DNA of 25,624 nucleotides. It comes from JANQPA01 sp964628385. GTDB taxonomy: Bacteria; Bacteroidota; Bacteroidia; Chitinophagales; Saprospiraceae. Within the stretch, counting starts at the first letter, position 1. The number at the start of each line of letters is the position of its first letter. Position numbers and translations under genes: made by a program. Of this stretch, positions 23,880 through 25,624 are shown one piece after another. The stretch is taken from NCBI GenBank assembly GCA_964628385.1, contig CAZVOD010000072.1, forward strand, positions 1 through 25,624. Direction: 5' to 3'. The notes beneath the pieces are model-generated. The model had not been told where the DNA came from, ran no database searches, and saw only the letters and a program-made list of their open reading frames with translations.

Positions 23880-24014
23880 CCGGCCTTTTGGTGAGCTGCG
23901 GGCCAGACGAAAGCCAATGTTGTTGTTGCGATTCGTCGGATCGTTGTTGTTGCGATTGGCGGCGCGGCAGTTCTGCGGATTGTTGTTCCAGCTGCCGCCG
24001 CGATTCACGCGATT
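23880..24014 (-). repeat. DGR template repeat (TR)
   Basis: Starting 7 bases after the RT stop, the minus strand reads as if coding NRVNRGGSWNNNPQNCRAA, then NRNNND, TNRNNN and IGFRLARSS. This is the C-type-lectin/FGE-like variable-repeat pattern with the diversified positions as adenine-rich codons: 12 Asn codons, 9 of them AAC. In DGRs the TR RNA is copied with A-to-N errors into a target gene's variable repeat, so AAC codons mark the positions that vary. The GGCTTTCGTCTGGCC end should be the fixed initiation (IMH*) side. It has no start codon of its own suited to a real protein, and limits are approximate. Confidence 0.93.
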
Positions 24015-24021
24015 AGAGCCC

Positions 24022-25026
24022 TTACGACACCTGACCTTCTAAGTCTCTAAGCACTCGCTTACGAAAATCCATAGTAACAGCGTGCTGTGTAAAAGCGATG
24101 AGGGACAAAGCTCTTCTTTGACAGCTTGCCTCATCCCATATTCCTTCTTTTTTGTTTAAATAAATTTTTCTCATCTTTTTTTCAAACCGATGTTTACTCT
24201 TTTGAAGCAATCGGATATGATACGGATGTAACCGATATCCAAGAAAAGGTAAACCGCTGTTTGTTCTATTCAGCTGAAAAGGTTTCAGGGTAACCTTACA
24301 TTTTTCCTCTACAAAATCCATTATATCTGATAGACAGTCTTTCAACGTTTGCTTATCCTGACTCCATAGTACCATGTCATCCATATAGCGGACATAGGCT
24401 TTTGCTTTAAGCCTTTCTTTTATATGATGATCCAACTGAGAAAGATAATGATTGGCAAAATACTGACTCGTCAAATTCCCGATGGGTAAGCCTCTGTTTT
24501 CGCTTGCTTCATAACTATCGATGATTTGATAAAAAATATGCAACAGCTTTTTTTCTTTGAACATTCGGGCAAGTTGCTGTTTCATTACATCATGATGAAT
24601 GCTGGCAAAAAATTTACGTACATCTAATTTTAAAAACCAGGCATATTTATTCGTGTATTTCTCAGCCCGGTCAATAGCCGCATAGGTACCTTTTCCTTTC
24701 CTGCTGGCGTAGCTGTCGAATATTTGCGCGCGATCAAAATAGTCATGACACACATTCATCAGAGCATGATGCAAAACCTGCTCACTAAAAGCACTGGCGC
24801 AAATCTCGCGCTTTTTGGGCTCATACACATTGAAATAACGATAATCTCCCACTTCTACGTAGCCGTCTTTGATTTGTTGTTGTAAAACTTCCAGGTTTCG
24901 TTCCAGGTCTTTTTGATAGGCTAAAACAGAACCGGCATACCGTTTCCCTTTACTAGCCTTCCAAAAGGCAAGACGCAGATTGTCCATCTCTTCTATGTGC
25001 GGGAGCAGATTATTCGCTCTTCTCAT
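24022..25026 (-). CDS. Diversity-generating retroelement reverse transcriptase
   Basis: A 334-residue reverse transcriptase that makes error-prone cDNA from the adjacent template RNA. Motif A is FLKLDVRKFFASI (Asp135), the DGR-specific motif is GLPIGNLTSQ at 179-188 (group II intron RTs have a different sequence here), and the catalytic YMDD is at 214-217 (VRYMDDMVLW). The C-terminal thumb includes SGLPFLGYRLHP. No maturase or endonuclease domain is present, as expected. The ATG overlaps the end of the HRDC gene by 17 bases, so translation is coupled. The template repeat begins 7 bases after the stop. All catalytic residues are present. Confidence 0.97.
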   Translation of the reverse strand: MRRANNLLPHIEEMDNLRLAFWKASKGKRYAGSVLAYQKDLERNLEVLQQQIKDGYVEVGDYRYFNVYEPKKREICASAFSEQVLHHALMNVCHDYFDRAQIFDSYASRKGKGTYAAIDRAEKYTNKYAWFLKLDVRKFFASIHHDVMKQQLARMFKEKKLLHIFYQIIDSYEASENRGLPIGNLTSQYFANHYLSQLDHHIKERLKAKAYVRYMDDMVLWSQDKQTLKDCLSDIMDFVEEKCKVTLKPFQLNRTNSGLPFLGYRLHPYHIRLLQKSKHRFEKKMRKIYLNKKEGIWDEASCQRRALSLIAFTQHAVTMDFRKRVLRDLEGQVS

Positions 25027-25462
25027 TTTCTAATGCTTTTTTAAAACGCTCAGCATATTTTTCAACTTTTTTGTCCCCAATTCCTTTGATCTTCTTCATA
25101 TTGGCCGCTGTTAGTTCCTCCAACTCCGCTAGCCCTGCCATTTCCTCATCTGTAAAAACGGTGAAAGCCGGTATGTTATCCTCCTCAGCAATCTGCTTCC
25201 GAATGGCGCGATACTTTGAAAAACGCGAAAAGGCCTCCTCTGATAATATTTGCTTGTAATCTTTTCGATCTTTCCTCTTTCCTCCCGTCAATCTGCCCGC
25301 TCCGGCAATGTATTTGACACAAAAAGTCCAGTAGGTACCCTCAGAACTACTTATCAGTTCCTGCTCGACCTGAAGTATTTTATTGCCACGCAGAAAAGCA
25401 TTGAGCTCTTCATTAATAGCATCGCCGTCGACTACAGGTATACTATATACTTTAAATTGCAT
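25010..25462 (-). CDS. DGR-associated HRDC-domain protein
   Basis: A 150-residue protein. An N-terminal alpha/beta part (MQFKVYSIPVVDGDAINEEL through TYWTFCVKYI, 1-52) is followed by a basic linker (GKRKDRKDYK, 61-70) and an HRDC domain at about 76-146 (FSKYRAIRKQIAEE, FTDEEMAGLAEL, MKKIKGIGDKKVEKYAERF), a nucleic-acid-binding helical bundle of RecQ and RNase D. HRDC proteins replace the Avd accessory protein in a group of DGRs and are thought to help the RT bind template RNA or cDNA. The ATG at 25462 is preferred over an in-frame TTG two codons upstream. It overlaps the RT gene by 17 bases. Confidence 0.9.
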   Translation of the reverse strand: MQFKVYSIPVVDGDAINEELNAFLRGNKILQVEQELISSSEGTYWTFCVKYIAGAGRLTGGKRKDRKDYKQILSEEAFSRFSKYRAIRKQIAEEDNIPAFTVFTDEEMAGLAELEELTAANMKKIKGIGDKKVEKYAERFKKALENEKSE

Positions 25463-25468
25463 TTTCAA

Positions 25469-25624
25469 AAAATTTTCGGGGGCTTACGCCCCATTAGTTT
25501 TCAAATCTTACATTGCTCCATAGCAGCACTCCCTACACCGGCGGTGCTACCGCTACCGCCTGCTCCGTGAGTTGCCGCTACGTCGCCTTGCTCACCAAAA
25601 GGCACGGAAGGGCTAGCGTGAACT
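25469..25624 (-). promoter_or_regulatory. GC-rich repeated and hairpin-forming region upstream of the DGR genes
   Basis: No gene is evident up to the window edge. On the minus strand two imperfect copies of GAGCAAGGCGACGTAGCGG and GAGCAGGCGGTAGCGG stand in tandem, GGCGGT/ACCGCC (25560-25555, 25545-25540) can form a hairpin, and GGGGC-GTAA-GCCCC (25494-25481) is a 5-bp stem with a GNRA loop followed by CCGAAAATTTTTT. GCCTTTTGGTGAGC (25603-25590) is the exact inverse complement of the tail of the template repeat (23883-23896). This may be the 3' region of a target gene just outside the window. Confidence 0.45.

Noticed and set aside
23787..24008. A 73-residue reading frame across the template repeat as a real protein
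   Set aside because: It begins inside the repeat pattern NRGGSWNNN and runs into unrelated non-coding sequence; the Asn-codon density and the place after the RT identify it as a DGR template.
24022..25026. Group II intron or retron reverse transcriptase
   Set aside because: The GNLTSQ motif, lack of maturase domain, HRDC partner and adjacent Asn-codon-rich template all point to a DGR.

Overview
The window looks like chromosome of a Bacteroidota species. The evidence is a DUF6090 protein, lipoproteins with typical Bacteroidota lipoboxes, a remnant FISUMP-type lipoprotein, pectin-type GH78 and GH28 enzymes, a promoter of the TAnnTTTG type in front of a tRNA, and general weakness of Shine-Dalgarno signals. 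The combination of FISUMP and a diversity-generating retroelement (DGR) would suit Saprospiraceae, but that family is inference only.

Left part (1-9753, all minus strand): a nearly complete type I-B-like CRISPR-Cas locus. Reading with transcription, the order is WYL-domain regulator, cas6, cas3, cas5, cas8, cas7, cas4, cas1, cas2, an AT-rich leader, then the first repeat and first spacer of an array that continues past position 1. Start codons set by TAATG or ATGA junctions tie the genes together. Unusual points are a Cas3 with helicase first and HD nuclease at the C terminus, a 17-bp hairpin between effector and adaptation genes that pairs fully only in the cas mRNA, and an operator-like dyad just upstream of the WYL gene.

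Centre (9961-20711): a minus-strand group (ALO-type FAD oxidase with its terminator, DUF3253 protein, thioredoxin-fold protein lacking one active-site Cys, PAS/sigma54 activator) stands back to back with a plus-strand group (broken FISUMP lipoprotein, GH78 alpha-L-rhamnosidase, GH28 polygalacturonase-like enzyme, unknown lipoprotein). The two glycosidases suggest use of rhamnose-containing pectin (rhamnogalacturonan).

Right part (20725-25624, minus strand): a membrane-anchored pentapeptide-repeat protein, a DUF6090 protein, tRNA-Pro(GGG) whose 3' end is duplicated 172 bp away around a nested inverted-repeat unit, and a DGR made of an HRDC accessory gene, a reverse transcriptase with GNLTSQ and YMDD motifs, and an Asn-codon-rich template repeat directly after the RT stop. 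No variable-repeat target gene is visible; it must lie to the right of the window or elsewhere. The window therefore carries two programmed sequence-diversifying systems, CRISPR adaptation and a DGR, about 22 kb apart, with no evidence that they are linked.
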